Assembly: GCF_000699445.3 (NCBI RefSeq)
Contig: NC_067196.1
Coordinates: 31,020,616 to 31,084,615, forward strand
Source of the DNA: Schistosoma haematobium
Lineage: Eukaryota; Platyhelminthes; Trematoda; Strigeidida; Schistosomatidae
Length of the DNA stretch: 64,000 nucleotides
Direction: 5' to 3'
The position numbers and the translations under genes are program-made. The notes under the pieces are model-generated. The model saw only the letters and a list, made by a program, of their open reading frames with translations. It was not told the origin of the DNA and made no database searches. This document shows positions 1 to 12,245 of this stretch, in pieces. The first letter of the stretch is position 1. Every line of letters begins with the position of its first letter.

Positions 1-99
1 TAAAATCTGCTGTAAAACGATCGAATGAGAGCATCTCGCATTGACCTTGATATTCCTCAAACGCTTCTGATTGGCTCGTCCATAAATTAGAGTCCTACC
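1..99. mobile_element. Merlin DNA transposon, terminal fragment cut by the window edge
   Basis: These bases match the right end of the complete Merlin copy at 18346-19128 almost base for base, including the terminal inverted repeat that ends in GAGTCCTACC at 99. The transposon sits inside the gag gene that follows. The gag reading frame runs into the inverted repeat and stops there. The expected 8-bp target duplication would be GAGAATTC at 100-107; its partner lies outside the window and cannot be checked. Confidence 0.8.
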
Positions 100-1030
100 G
101 AGAATTCTGATAAATCGGTTGATTAGGAACTGTTGTCTCACAAGAATTATGGATTTCATCTAACTCTGAACTACCATATGACTCTGCACTGTCTTTTGAA
201 ATCGTTGATAAAGATAAATGATCATCATGAATACTCGACTCAGTAGAATCAGAATTACAAGACTTAATATTAGTTGCAGTAAGATTAACATTAGCATTAC
301 AAAATACACATGAATTGCGAGCATGAAACTTTCCACATGATAAACATTTACCAAACTTCATCTCACTTTTGTGGTTTGCTTTGTAATTCCTCGTTGAAAC
401 ACCTTTTATATTTACACAAGAATAGGAATCACTGTTAAATGAACGCAAGTTCGATTGACCCTGAGATTGCAGTTCATCACAACGACTAATCAAAGTATTA
501 GAAATCTTCATCGACTGGATATCAAGTTCATTGACTGCTTCGTAGTTAATACACGCAGTTCTAGCATCTTGAAAGGAACAGTTTGGCATTTTTAACAACT
601 CTCTTTCCAAACTCGGTATGTTAATTCCTGCAATTAATCGATCTCTCAGTTGCACATGAAGTTGATCACCGAAATTACACTTGGTAGCTTGTTTCTGCAA
701 TTCAAGGATAAATTCCCGGGCCTTTTGGTGATTTTGACGAACCATCTTATGAAACTTCGCCCTTTCACAGCACTCAAAACTGGTGCATTTTACATGACTT
801 AACAATAGCTCTTTAAGCGTTGCATAAGGGAGTGAGATAGGTTTTTCTGGATATACCAAAGTTTTTAATAAGCTGTACGCTTTTCTCCCAATGAATGTCC
901 GAAAATGTGCCACAATTTTATCACTTTTAACATCTTTCTTGGTCATGCTCCAGATTTCGAACTTTTCCAAGTAATCCTCAAAAGCTTCAGGAGTTGAATG
1001 AATATCTAATTTTTCCATTACAGGCTCCAT
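95..1030 (-). pseudogene. gag: gypsy-type LTR retrotransposon Gag, 3' part interrupted by Merlin
   Basis: An open frame of 311 codons begins MEPVMEKLDIHSTPEAFEDY and has the helical layout of Ty3/gypsy Gag in trematodes: an N-terminal capsid-like region (about residues 1-165, with the SLLKTLVYPEKP stretch) and then a zinc knuckle near residue 230 (KCLSCGKFHARNSC, spaced CX2CX3HX4C, one residue shorter than the usual CX2CX4HX4C). Gag would package the element RNA in cytoplasmic particles. The last codon is split: its first base is gag and its last two bases, with the following TAG stop, come from the Merlin terminal repeat. The rest of gag and pol, if kept, lie left of the window. Gag identity rests on fold pattern and knuckle, not on a search. 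Confidence 0.75.
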
Positions 1031-1400
1031 CGCGACGCCAATATAATGTTTTGAATTCTTTGAATTGTATTATGAACTAGGAATCCCAGAATTAACGCAA
1101 TTGAATTAAGAAGTGACACAATCACAAACGAATGTATTGTATTTGGAATTCGAACTCAAGCATTCAACAAGTACAAAGGTATTATTAGTTCGTTCAAACA
1201 CCACATGTCTATTATTAGCTAGACCCCAATCATGTTATTTAGCATTAAATCTTCCGTCTTCTATTCAGTAATAAAGCAGCTGACACAGCATCTCACTGAT
1301 TAGTTATTCATCCAAGTCACACGAGAGTCCATCATTGTGCAGCCCAATAACCAATCTAAAATAACCCAGTATATTTACACGTAGTAAACTATTTGTTTAT
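1031..1400 (-). mobile_element. probable LTR / leader of the gypsy element
   Basis: Directly upstream of the gag start, on the minus strand, is TTGGCGTCGCGATGG, which overlaps the ATG and has the look of a tRNA primer-binding site starting with TGG. An LTR would end just before it, near 1045. No second LTR is available in the window to define the other end, so the left border at about 1400 is a guess. 1401-1857 shows no gene and no recognised repeat. Confidence 0.35.
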
Positions 1401-1857
1401 TTTCTTTCGAAATATGTAGTTATTAGAAAGTGATTCTAGCGGAAATTTATTTTTGGTAGTTTCTTATCAGACTTTCTGCTCTCAATAATAAAACGGTTAT
1501 TTTTCTTCAATTCATTTATGAATGTGATATAATTTATTGACCGCAATTTACACGTTTCGTAAATAAATGTTTTCAATGTAATGATTGTTAAGTTCTGAAC
1601 GGAAAATAACAAGAGATATCAATTAGTTTGGACCTTAACTATCACAATAGGAATATTCTAATTATTTTCTATCATGAATGTTTACTAAATGATCTCTGCG
1701 CGCCTTACTTTGTGTTATTGTTAACGTTTTGTACAAAATTGTGATGTCAATCAGATAAACTAAAAATACGGGAACTGCTTTTAATAGATGGCTTGATACG
1801 GTATGGTTTCCATTACTACCATTTAAATCAATGTTTTGTTGTATAGGAGTAGATTGG

Positions 1858-2300
1858 AAGAACGCTAGGGGCGGCCAGACCAAAACATGGCACAAGTCCA
1901 TGAAGTCACTGACAAGTAGACTGAGTCATATTGGTAGGTGTAGACTACCTGGTTGAGATTCGCGAGATGATAGCAACCAATGGTTAGAGACCCTGAATGA
2001 CATGGCTCAAAGTCGTTTGCAATGGCGCAGGTGCATCCAGTCTTTGTGTCCTCCCAAGTTCTAATCTTCTGAATTCTTCATGTCCCTTTCTTTTTTCTCT
2101 TTCCAAATTTATTTCACTGGATTATACTCTTTGAATAACATCTTAAAACCCTAATTTTTCTGATTACAGCTTATAATTTTCCTACATCTACCACTACGGG
2201 ATTTGAATCGACCACTGCATCTCTGTGTTAATGTGGTGTGGCAACTCGAACTGATGTACGTACGTATTAAGTTCTACGTTGTTACTGACTGGGCACGGTT
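1858..2300 (+). mobile_element. RTE-like non-LTR retrotransposon, 3' end (5'-truncated)
   Basis: The conceptual translation reads ARGGQTKTWHKSMKSLTSRL, then HIGRCRLPG, then NQWLETLNDMAQSRLQWRRC, which is the C-terminus of a schistosome RTE-type reverse transcriptase ORF; it carries an internal stop. The 3' UTR follows and includes GGGATTTGAATCGACCACTG. The same UTR occurs in the opposite orientation at 22100-22230, and a related C-terminus occurs at 20385. A dead fragment. 2301-2779 has no recognisable gene, though a GACTGACTGACT stretch near 2730 may be more decayed UTR. Confidence 0.7.
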
Positions 2301-2779
2301 TAAACGTTAGGTCCCTTCGAATGTGCCCGCCCTTTCGTTTCAACGACTTTGAACGGCCTGACTAGAGGCAGTTATCCCGTATTTCAATTGCCGTGGGTTG
2401 GTTGGATTGCATGAGTATCAAGTTTTTTCATATATTAGTCATCTTATGCTGCATAAAAAAGCACGAAATAAATACCAAAACCATTAATTTAGCATTCTCT
2501 GTTTTGTAGTGTACACTTTGGCTCTGTTGTTGCTTTGTAATTTGATCTTTGATCCCAACAACTGTAGTAAAGCTCAACAAAATGTCAGGTCACAGGTAAA
2601 TCCTAAGTATTTATAGTATTTCCTTGGGTTATTATTGTTGCAAGGAATAATTAGTCATGTCTGTTTTTAGTGCTTATGCTCAAGTGACATTTCAGTCGAC
2701 CTTACCGATGCCTTTCGAAGTATGATACTGACTGACTGACTACCATTCAAATCAACCTCCATTTTATATACAGTGACCT

Positions 2780-3140
2780 GAAATATGACCTTATTCGGAT
2801 TATATGGATGGTTGTCATCGAAATGCACATATCGGCTATCCTCGTATGTAATTATCGAGTTAATCTACGTTAGTGAATAACGGAATTAAATAAACAAAAT
2901 ATGAAAATGGATTTTGAATACGCATATTCCTTGCACTCATTGATTCGATTAAACAATCACGGAAAAGAAACAAATAGGAAAGTGAGAAGCAGATTGGAGA
3001 AAGCGAACGTACGATGGTATAAAAATAGTCAGGGTTAATAAGCCAATAAGTTACAAGGTCAAATGTGACTTGAGAAGAATGAATAGATTGGTCTGTTCAG
3101 AAACTAGGATAGCCTGTGCGTGCAGCGATTTCACAGGTAA
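2780..3140. repeat. dispersed repeat, copy 1 (partner at 57690-58130)
   Basis: Two blocks are shared in the same order with 57690-58130: one around GTGAATAACGGAATTAAATA and one around CAAGGTCAAATGTGACTTG. About 120-150 bp of more variable sequence lies between them in each copy. A TATA-like ATGGTATAAAAATAG lies in the middle of this copy, so a solo LTR is possible, but no TG..CA ends or target duplication could be fixed. 3141-4274 holds no recognisable gene; 3800-4090 is GC-richer and looks like another old repeat. Confidence 0.5.
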
Positions 3141-4274
3141 TAATGGTAATTGTACAAATTGTTAGAATTGATGAAAAATGCAAATAATACCAAAATTAGT
3201 TACAAAAAGTCTATCTCACACAATATAAGTATGTAAATATCACTGAAATTCATAACTTTTTATTCGGGTTTGTTAATATTTTATTTGTACGAGTGTGCAT
3301 TTTGAACAGTTTTGTACTCGACGATCAAATGATTCTTGTAATGAATAACTACGAACTACGAAAATACCTTTTAAATGACCCATTATATATTTGACTCAAC
3401 TATCAGTTAAATGGAGTGAAGTTTAATGATTATTGTATAAAAATGTCATTAGTTGCCTATACAATGAATAGAAGTATATCGGACTACTAATCGGTCGGAT
3501 ATCAACTAGTGAAATGCTGCCTACCGTATTATGCACTACCTCAAATATACTGGTAATATCACCGGCTGTCACTGAAAGAACGAATACTTGCACGAGACAT
3601 CTGAGACTGTTGAGTTGTTTCAAGCTAGGTCAATCTAATGATTCTGGCTAATATCAATCCATAACGAAAACTATCAGATTGTGTGTATTTTTCCCATAGT
3701 TAGTTATGATTTATGTGGAATCAATCTACAGTGATGTACTTTTATCAAGAGAATGCGATTGGTATGATGGAAACAACTATTATTATAACCAATTGTACTA
3801 GTGATTGTTTTACCGTACTTTTTTGTTTAACTGTACTAAAAACATACATTCTTCCCTTGACTGTGACCTTGCACCCTCTCGGTTACGCTCAGTAATTCCA
3901 CTTGTACTTCCTCGCCCGACCTCGGTGTTCTACCGATACCACGAGATTGCCAACAAACATATCTTACTACAACCGTCAACTGCCTTCTGGTTTTTGGCCT
4001 ACGAAGGGATCCAACCTAATAATTGGCACGAAGTCGCAGTGTAGTGGTGATCATAGTCAACCGTGACTCGACGCCACGCTACAACGCTACAAATCTCCCC
4101 ACGAATGTTGCTTACTTTCGGAAATTTAAATCAAAGGTTGTTGTAGTGTATATGGTCTCAATGAAAGTGAAAAATTGTGTTCAGCATTCTGCGCTGGGTT
4201 TTGAACACGCTACATAATAGCCCTCGTTGGTTTATATAAGTTAGGAAACGTCATAGTAAGCTGATTATAGAGGA

Positions 4275-4525
4275 ATTGTAGCGGTATATAAATCCCCAAA
4301 ATCAATTGGTCTCCACGTTTTCGACGTTTGAGGCCCACCGCATCAGTTTTAATGGACTCACCTAGCTGGAAGCTCTTGGTCACGTATCCGCACCAGATCA
4401 CGAGCTGGAAGTCGTGCTTTACATCTACAATCGCTAGTGAGTTTAGGTTGATAACTCGATATATCGACATTCTATCAAATAAATCTCCGAACCCTTACTC
4501 TTCTGATTCGACTGCGTTGGCACAT
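4275..4525 (+). repeat. 5' leader fragment of an SR2-like (RTE) element, copy 1
   Basis: This block (CACGTTTTCGACGTTTGAGG, then a GACTCACCTAGCTGGAAGC stretch, then ATCCGCACCAGATCACGAG) is repeated at 15075-15345 with few changes. In a more diverged form it sits at 5224-5540, directly ahead of an SR2-like endonuclease, which suggests it is the 5' untranslated part of that family. It ends abruptly after GCGTTGGCACA. 4526-5219 shows nothing recognisable. Confidence 0.55.
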
Positions 4526-5219
4526 GAGTAACACTACTTTGGAAATGCGTAACTATTTATAATTTGTGAGTAGCTCAACAATGTATCATGATTTCCTAAA
4601 TCAGGTACAAATTAATTTTAAGTTCTTCGACTAAATGTTGATAATCAGCTATTGTTGTTAAATAGCAGTTTTCATTAGACTGCGAGGAGAAATAAACACA
4701 TCTCAATTCCTCAAGTGACGTGAAATATGGCTTCAACGAAAACCTAGTAACAGAGGTTTCTTTTGGTTTCAATCTGAGTTCTGATTAACATGTGGTGATT
4801 CGAAAGAGTTTGATGAACCAGCGCTTTTATTTAAACAAGATGCTATGCCCCACCTTTGGCACAATTTTAATACGACTGACATATGTTGCGGCGGAACCTT
4901 CATTAAGACTGCTGAAGAAGACTGACTAACCTATCTATCGCCAGTTAGGCGGTATCTACAACCATAGCGAACTGCATATCATCTTATGTGCTTTTCGATC
5001 AACAAGACCAAATGAATTAGATCAAAATTTAGTCATTAATCTAATATGTGTATATAATTTGTAGCATCAGTAAAATAACTGACGTGAATAAGAAGTATGG
5101 TTCACCCATAATTTGGAGCTTTTTCTTTTTAATAAGATATCCTTTTAAATTTTGAAAGTGATAGGTTTCTCGATTAACAAACCGACAACAAAAACGGCAA
5201 CCGCAGAAAGCCAAGTAAA

Positions 5220-6560
5220 CTCGACCTTGTGAACTTGTAGCGGTAAATAAATCCTCAAAATAAATAGCTCTGTAAGTTTTCGATATTGGATGCTGACCAG
5301 ATTAGTTTTTGTGGACTTGCCTAGCTGAAGGCGCTCGGTCAGGCATCCGCACCAGATCGCGTGTGGTAACGCTGTGCTCAGCATCTACCGCAATCGCTAG
5401 CCAGATTAAATCAGAGTATTCCGGTGTATTGGCAATCGCCAAATACACTCTTCCGATCTCCTCGACTCTGTCTCTTGATTTCTCTTGGTGGGTACGAATT
5501 GTATTAGGTGTTGCAGGTAAAAGCTTTGTCAAACACTGAATACCTGTGCCATCTTCAAGCTTAAGGATCTTCGTTTATAAAGTTATGATGTCTTACGATG
5601 AGAAGCAAAACGCTTTAAAAATCAATTCATTCACACCTCTCATGACAACCAAAACAGCAATAAACATTGGAACATGGAATGCCTACATAATGTGACGTGC
5701 CGAAAAGATCGTCTAACCAGCTCTAGAAATGAGGCAATAAAATTGCTATGCTTGTAATGTATGAAGTTTATTGGGCTCAACCTAGACAGAAAAGACTAAC
5801 TTAATGACAGGTACTGCTATATTCCGGTTATGGAGAAGAAAACGCTCATCATATATGGAGTTTCTCCATCTCTGTCAGATCAAGTACAATATGCGCTGGT
5901 ACGGTTGTAATCTCATCTTTCTGGGATCATTGAAGTACTCACATAACAAAAAAGGAAGAGACCATTTTTATGGTAGACCTGAATGCCCTGACTAGAATGG
6001 AAAACGCCTGGTACTAACACATTCTCTTGAGACGGACTTGGAAAAATAATAAGAATGATGAGAGACTGCTAGATCTGTATAGCCTCCTCTGAAAATGCGT
6101 TTTGAGAAAGAGGTTCTCAATAGCTAGACAGGCAACACTACAAAAGGTTGATATGGTCCTCCTTCTACATGATAACCATTCCAACGTACCTATGATCAAC
6201 TTCAGTAGCGAATCTAACGAGAACAACTAGAAGGAGGGGTGATTACTAGGGAGAGCAACTTGAAGGGGACTAAATAGGTACCTCTGAACAGCCTGGACAC
6301 TAAAAGAGCGCGCGCAGACTTCCCTACAAATATTATTCCATAAAAAATAACAGAGTTTAAGGGGTTTTAAAACAAACTAGGAATCACAGAGCACTTGGGT
6401 CAGACAACATAAGAGTTGAAGTCAAATAAAGAGGTGACTAAGGAGACGTTCTACTTATTGGTTACGAAGATGTGGGAGCAAGTAACAGTACCCGCTGCAT
6501 GACACTTGATAAGGAAGGTATGAGAGAGATGGGTGCTTTATGTAGGCACCGTAAGTGCTT
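5220..6560 (+). mobile_element. SR2-like RTE non-LTR retrotransposon, 5' part, heavily decayed
   Basis: A 5' leader (5224-5600) leads into a decayed apurinic-type endonuclease. The reading TAINIGTWNAYIM near 5650 matches the first conserved block (INIGTWNVRTM) of schistosome RTE ORFs, and further blocks follow to about 5990 with stops and frame changes. The stretch from 6000 to about 6560 looks like continuing linker/RT sequence but is too damaged to assign. No frame longer than about 60 codons survives, so it cannot make protein. 6561-7370 has no gene I can recognise. Confidence 0.6.
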
Positions 6561-7374
6561 ACCGCGAACGTTCTTATACAGATGTAAAAACAAGAACCGT
6601 AAAAGCAAGGAGAGTATTCGTAGTGACAACAACACTGTATCTTAACTACAAGATACTATAAGTTCAATTTACCCTTTTGGCGTTGAATGGTGAATGAAGT
6701 ATAATATAGGTCTATGAAGATCAATGAGAGAAGACCAATGAAATGACATCTCTCAGTCGTGCAACAATGGTGTTCTTTGCATCTCTTTCATCATTACATT
6801 GAACTTGTTTTACTGAAGAGAGTACAATTATTCTTCAAAGTTTCTTTCAAAGCAGAAAGCTTTTACTCCGCCATAGAGCGACTTTAGATTGACGATTGTC
6901 TGACCTCGACATAAGATGGTAAAAATTGGGCTATCAAAACATGGCTATTGAACTGGAGTATGTGAGCTCTATTGGTCCGGTCTCGTGGATAATCTATCAA
7001 TACTGACCAGTAGTTTTAAATCCAGGACATTCAAACAATTATAAACTTAAAAAGATGCATAAATGCTTAGCACGGCCAGAATTCTAACAAAATTATGCCG
7101 AGATTGGATCTGGCGAGTAACATGGACGCGATGCAACTCTGGAAAATATTTGGAAGACTGTACTCAGTGTAATACTAAAGCATAAACCTAATCATTGACG
7201 CTCCAAGATATCTTCACGAATGCACTGTTGTTCACTTCTATTGGTTTATTCTATTTAACGACCCTACTTGGGTAGCATATTGTCAGTCAACAAATGTTGT
7301 AATTTGTAGATCATGTCTGTAAAAATAGCATCTACTTGTCCTGGTAGAAATATATTAGAAAAAAAGCGAATCGA

Positions 7375-7418
7375 GCGAAGAAATTTCTTTTCAAATAATT
7401 GAAAAGAAATTTCTTCGC
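7375..7418. repeat. perfect 20-bp inverted repeat with 4-nt loop
   Basis: GCGAAGAAATTTCTTTTCAA at 7375-7394 is the exact reverse complement of 7399-7418, separated by ATAA. Weaker pairing continues outward. Each arm also contains an A3T3-centred near-palindrome. RNA from either strand would form a strong hairpin. No T-run or gene is placed to make it a terminator. Confidence 0.85.
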
Positions 7419-8249
7419 TTTATTCGTTCCTTCTTTATTTACGAAATGTCGAGATGGGAATTTTCACTATATTGAAGGAAACATTATTATTAACGGGCTA
7501 TTACTCAAAGTTTGAAAGAATTGAATGTCTGCTACTATTTGCCAGCATTCCAGTGCAGATAAGTTCACTACAGCGGAAATGATTATTGTTTGTTGAGTAT
7601 CACTGACAGTAGCCTGTGATGTTGATTCAACATTGTCGACTGCATCATTGAACTTATGATCAAATTTTAACAATTTTCGATATTTTGAATGTACTGTAAT
7701 TGGCTTGGTAGATTCTACATACTTGCTATAACAATTGAAGCCTACTGGGAGGGTTTTCAAAAGCTCGTTGCTTGTTGTGTTTGTTCTAGATGTAGCATCA
7801 GAATATCTCACGCGTTTGACTCTCTGGTAGCTAGGTAAAAGGAACATATTTCACAATGACGGATTGTAATATGTTAGTTACTTCATGCTTCCCTTGTAAT
7901 TTTTAGGATAAAAGGAATCCCAGTAAATTTCATAAACGGATAAATCCTTTGTCTCAATTCCAGGGATGGTCGGCACTATAAGGAGATTAATGCCAAAATC
8001 AAGAACACACTCTGGAAAACAAACAGACGTCAGGACTAGTGGCTGTACGTCTGATACAACAGTACGCCTATGAACCATTGTAATTATCCACTCCCCACTG
8101 CCCCGAAACGATATATTTCTCTAATACCCCGTGTTAAAACCTTTAGAATTATGGTCTACTTCGTTCTTGGTACTGCTACAATAATAGACCTAATCCTAAA
8201 ATTGCAAACTTGTCATTACGTGAAAATATAATCTATAAGGTCTTACTTG
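7419..8249. other. no recognisable gene
   Basis: Two minus-strand open frames occur here (126 codons at 7467-7847 and 66 codons at 7878-8078). Neither has a domain, signal or motif I recognise, and the surrounding sequence is transposon debris. They are recorded only as unassigned. Confidence 0.4.
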
Positions 8250-8720
8250 GAAGTCCCGTTATTGCCTATTCTGACTCGTCGTACGTAACAATCAGCAGTA
8301 TAATGTTTAGTGTTTCTAAATGACACACTTAGACTGGAGATAGAACAATATGATTCATACAAATAAGAGATAAGTTAAACAAAGATGATCACACCTGCGA
8401 GTTTGGGCAATGGCATTCAAGTGAATCTCGAATAGATGTTCCCGTGTTCATCATTGTTGACCTTCTCTTCGTTTTAGGCGTTGAACATCTATTTTTCCAG
8501 TTATCTCATGTTCGGCTTTGAGGATTATGTGGATAGGACCAATACCATTACAGACCCTTACCTGCCCTCAACTGTACTTATACTGATAATCCGTCATCAA
8601 TATGCAGTACTCCCAGCGGTGGATCAAAGAGCTGTTGATTTCTCTGTGAGGACCCAGGAAACGTCACTTTATTTGGTCATTTCCTCATGCTTCTTTCCAA
8701 TTAGGTCCACTTGGGTTGGT
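8250..8720 (-). mobile_element. LTR-like repeat with adjoining internal sequence, diverged copy 1
   Basis: This stretch is related along its length to 13940-14300. Shared landmarks are CAATCAGCAGTATAATGTTT here against TAATCAGCAGTATGATGTTT there, and TCATGTTCGGCTTTGAGGAT here against TCATTTTCGGCTTAGAGTAT there. Similarity is patchy, so both copies are old. Orientation follows copy 2, where an LTR-like start can be read on the minus strand. 8721-10039 contains no recognisable gene; a minus-strand frame of 81 codons at 9034-9279 has no recognised features. Confidence 0.45.
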
Positions 8721-10045
8721 GTTGTTACGAAGAAACGCATTGTTGGGACCAACGCTTCTAGAATGCTTCAGCCAAATATTTTGCTTGTCCCAACCTTTCA
8801 AAATACCTGGGATTTGATCAGATGTTAACTGAAGCTTAATACATTCTGTCTAAATAATAACAACTACACTGGCTTCATCCTATCGTGATATACGGTATGC
8901 CTACAAGATGACCTCGAGGCTGGTCAACGAAGTTACTTTTAGCTTCCATCATGAAGGTTCCAAGCACTCATCCATTCAAAACTGATCACGTACTATGTAG
9001 CTTGATTCACTGCGTATATAATGAGTCGTGCCCTCAAAGATCCACCCTCAGTGACAAACAGTCGAATGATTGGAGTGCCAGCCAATTCCCTCTGTGCACG
9101 TAATTATGTGTACATTCAATCTTGGGAACAAAATTAATTTGTCTTGAGCTATAACTATGGATTTCCCTTGGATAGCCTCCTCTACCCAAGAGCTTCATCA
9201 GCACCATTATAAATGGGCTCAATGAAAAACTGTTTACGGCCTCTAGATGCACAACCATATAGTTTCGCCAAACCTCCATCTTGGTGTGATGGCCCTGAAG
9301 TAATCTACCCCTTTCGATAAGAATGGGTGATTATCATATTTTACTTTACTGGGGGGGATAAAGTGTAATTAGTAGTTGAACAGAATATGTGTTGCTTTTT
9401 TTTGTGACAACCTCAACTTCCCACCACTATTTTAACAGCTACGTTGTTCATCAGCTCCAAAAATACCTATAAGTCGATTATAATTATCCATTTAGTCTCC
9501 ATATGTCACAATAACTCACGATAGTTATGAGAATGTAAATTTGAAATTGTGTGCTTCGTAGCAGCATGATAAGATGTTTCCTGTCCTTAACCCAGGAACC
9601 GCATTAAAACTGACCACCTACTCACAAAAAGCTGTCTTTCACCCGAGAACTCAAACTTCGTAACAAGGAGTTCATTATCCCTGTTTTCGTATCAGTCTTA
9701 GATGAAAGAAACAATTTATTCTTGTTTCAGAATCTCGTCCCTTGGACAAATGGAGTCAAATCTAAACAAGTCAAGTGTTACGCTTTGACTCTAAACACAC
9801 TTGACTGTAAGGACAAATCAATTTTACTACACCGAATTATTAGAAGGTAACTTTAAAGCCTACTTAGTCAAGCAATTACCTTGAGTATCTCAATCCAATC
9901 TGAAAAGTGATTTCTGGGTTGGCCAACACTAGGTGCTCTAAAAACTAAGTGGATAGTAGCTCATATCTTTACTTTCAGTAGTTGGGAGTTAGAACCTAGT
10001 TTAACGTCAGTGACTTGTCACCACACTTAGGTCTTTCTAATAAAT

Positions 10046-11051
10046 GTGGACCTTCCGTCTTCCTCGTCATTGAAATATGGGAGTGGAGAATTCCCACTAT
10101 TTTGTTTGAAACTCTTCAACCTATCTATGGAATATGGGACCTATCCATCTGCATGGAAAACATCTCATGTCACCCCTAGATTCAAAACAGGATCATATAG
10201 TGATATTGTTAACTATAGGCCAATTAATTTAACATCCGTGCTATCAAGAACCATGGAAAAAATCATCCACAAACAACTATTATCATTTTTACTTCCGGCT
10301 AGTCTGATTGGCCCACGGGTTTGTGACTAAACGCTCTTGTTTCACATCGCACCTGGAATTTTTGGATCAAATTACTCAGAGAAGAGATGTTGGTCAGTCA
10401 GTGATAATTCTTTACTTCGATTTTAGTAAGGCTTTCGACAGTGTCTCACATAAAATTCTTCTTCTAAAACTCTCTTCATTCGGCATACAAAGTCCCCTTT
10501 TATCTTGGCTCAAATCTTTTTTGGAAGAACGTAGCCAAATCGTTCGCTTTGGATTTTTCTACTCTAAACCTGTGAATCTAACCAGTGGGGTTATACAAGG
10601 AAGTGTGATTGGTCCATCACTCTTTCTCCTTTTTATCAGTGACGCGTGCTCCCCCTTTCAGTATAGTAAATCTTCCCTTTTTGCCAAAGACCCAAAAGTA
10701 GTTTATTCATTCTCTTTTCCCACCAAAGAAAGCTATATTTCAGCGGTAATTCAAGAAAAAATAAACAGTTTGTACGAATGGACTGTTTCGTGGAACTTCC
10801 CACTTAAGGTTGTCAAAAGTAGATTTCTTCACATTGGCCGCTGCCTTAACCTCAAATCACGCCAGAATTTTTTTGTTATTGGCTACTCAACCATGTGGAA
10901 CAGACTGCCAGTGAACCTTTGTTGCAGTGAATTTACAACCCAGTTCAGAAGTCCCCTTGATGATTTTCTTTCCGAAAGTGGATTGCGTCACCTGTCGAAT
11001 ATCAATGTGTCTAATAATGATTTATATAAACAAGGCCCGTCATCCATCTAA
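10046..11051 (+). pseudogene. CR1-type non-LTR reverse transcriptase, defective
   Basis: Two frames (10046-10330 and 10308-11051) join by a frameshift near 10310 to give a CR1-clade reverse transcriptase. In order: YPSAWKTSHVTPRFKTGSYS and YRPINLTSVLSRTMEKIIHK, the catalytic block LYFDFSKAFDSVSH, and SGVIQGSVIGPSLFLLFISD. The catalytic YADD-type box should read FADDTKVV but is FAKDPKVV, so a metal-binding Asp is lost. After GRCLNLKSRQN the text jumps to the C-terminal block YSTMWNRLPVNL, which shows an internal deletion. The N-terminal endonuclease is absent or unreadable upstream. The enzyme would copy element RNA at a nicked chromosomal site; this copy cannot. Confidence 0.8.
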
Positions 11052-12185
11052 TTGACTGAAAAGCAAAGTGTGACTTTTGAAACTTTCAACGTCCATTTTA
11101 TTTTCATTCGTCTTAATATATGAAGTCTGCATATATTCGTATTTATAATTATTACTGTTAATAATATCGTTATTGGTCCATCGACACATTGGATATTCTT
11201 TCCATCTCTTCTTATCCTTTTAAACGTATTTTATTCCTAAACATCCAAAGTCTATAACTAAAAACCAAAAAAAATATCCTATGTTACACTTAAACCAATT
11301 AACTTCTGAGATTTATATTATCTTCACCACATATATATGATACATGGAAATTTATATTTGATCATCCTTTGTAATTAATTGTGAATTTCGTGGCATCATT
11401 CCAAATTATTATTACACAAATGTCCATGCTAATATCAGGTTTCGCTCCGCATATTATTACATAGATCCACATGTATTTATCCGAGTGTACTAAAGGATTT
11501 TTAATCATTGGTTTACTTCAGAGGTCGATATTCATAGCACACTTATTATTATCATAGTTGAGTCCTTTCACTAAGTGTTCATTTCTTTCTTCTATTTTTT
11601 TTCTTCTAAATAAATATTATTATTAAAATTCCGAACTTTGTAATTAAGACAATAACTTGTGTTGCGCTTAAATTAACTTCTCAGATTCGTTTTATCTTCA
11701 TTTCGCATATATGTTTCATACATATTGATATTTGGTTATCCTTTTCACTTAATTGAGACTTTCGTAGCATCACTTTAAACTATGACTGCACAAAAATTTA
11801 TTCTAGCGTCATATCTTACTGCAATAAGAAGTTATTTTTTCTTAATTATTTTCTATTTTATTTTTTGTACTAATTTGACGATACATGCATCGTCGTTTAT
11901 TCTTGTTCTGTGTTCATAAACACGCTTATTAAACTAGTTGCGTATTTCACGTCTCCTTTATTTGTATTCCCCTATTTTGTTCCTTTCCTTCTTTAAACTC
12001 AATTCACTATTCTATCACTTACAGAGCACATGATTTATTATTATTCTATTATTATTACTCTCTTTTTTCAAATATGGGAAATATAATGCCATGTGTGTAT
12101 TATTGCATTTTTGAAGAAACCCAAAATGGTTTCTTCACAACACTTATGTACCCATAAGATGTTTGTGAATAATAATAATAAGTAT
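11052..12185 (+). mobile_element. 3' UTR and tail of the CR1-type element
   Basis: About 1.1 kb of T/A-rich non-coding sequence follows the RT frame and ends at a short AATAATAATAATAA run (12168-12181), the usual kind of microsatellite tail for schistosome non-LTR elements. Two segments within it are partly repeated (around 11280-11420 and 11660-11770, both near CTTCTGAGATT / TTCTCAGATTC and GAATTTCGTGGCATCA / GACTTTCGTAGCATCA), so the UTR holds an old internal duplication. Confidence 0.6.
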
Positions 12186-12245
12186 GATTTATTTGAATGC
12201 TGGTTAAATCATAACTGCCGAACTTCGAGACCATAAAGGGGATCC

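Noticed and set aside
7467..7847. A 126-codon minus-strand frame as a real gene
   Set aside because: No recognisable domain, no splice context, located in repeat debris; kept only as an unassigned frame.
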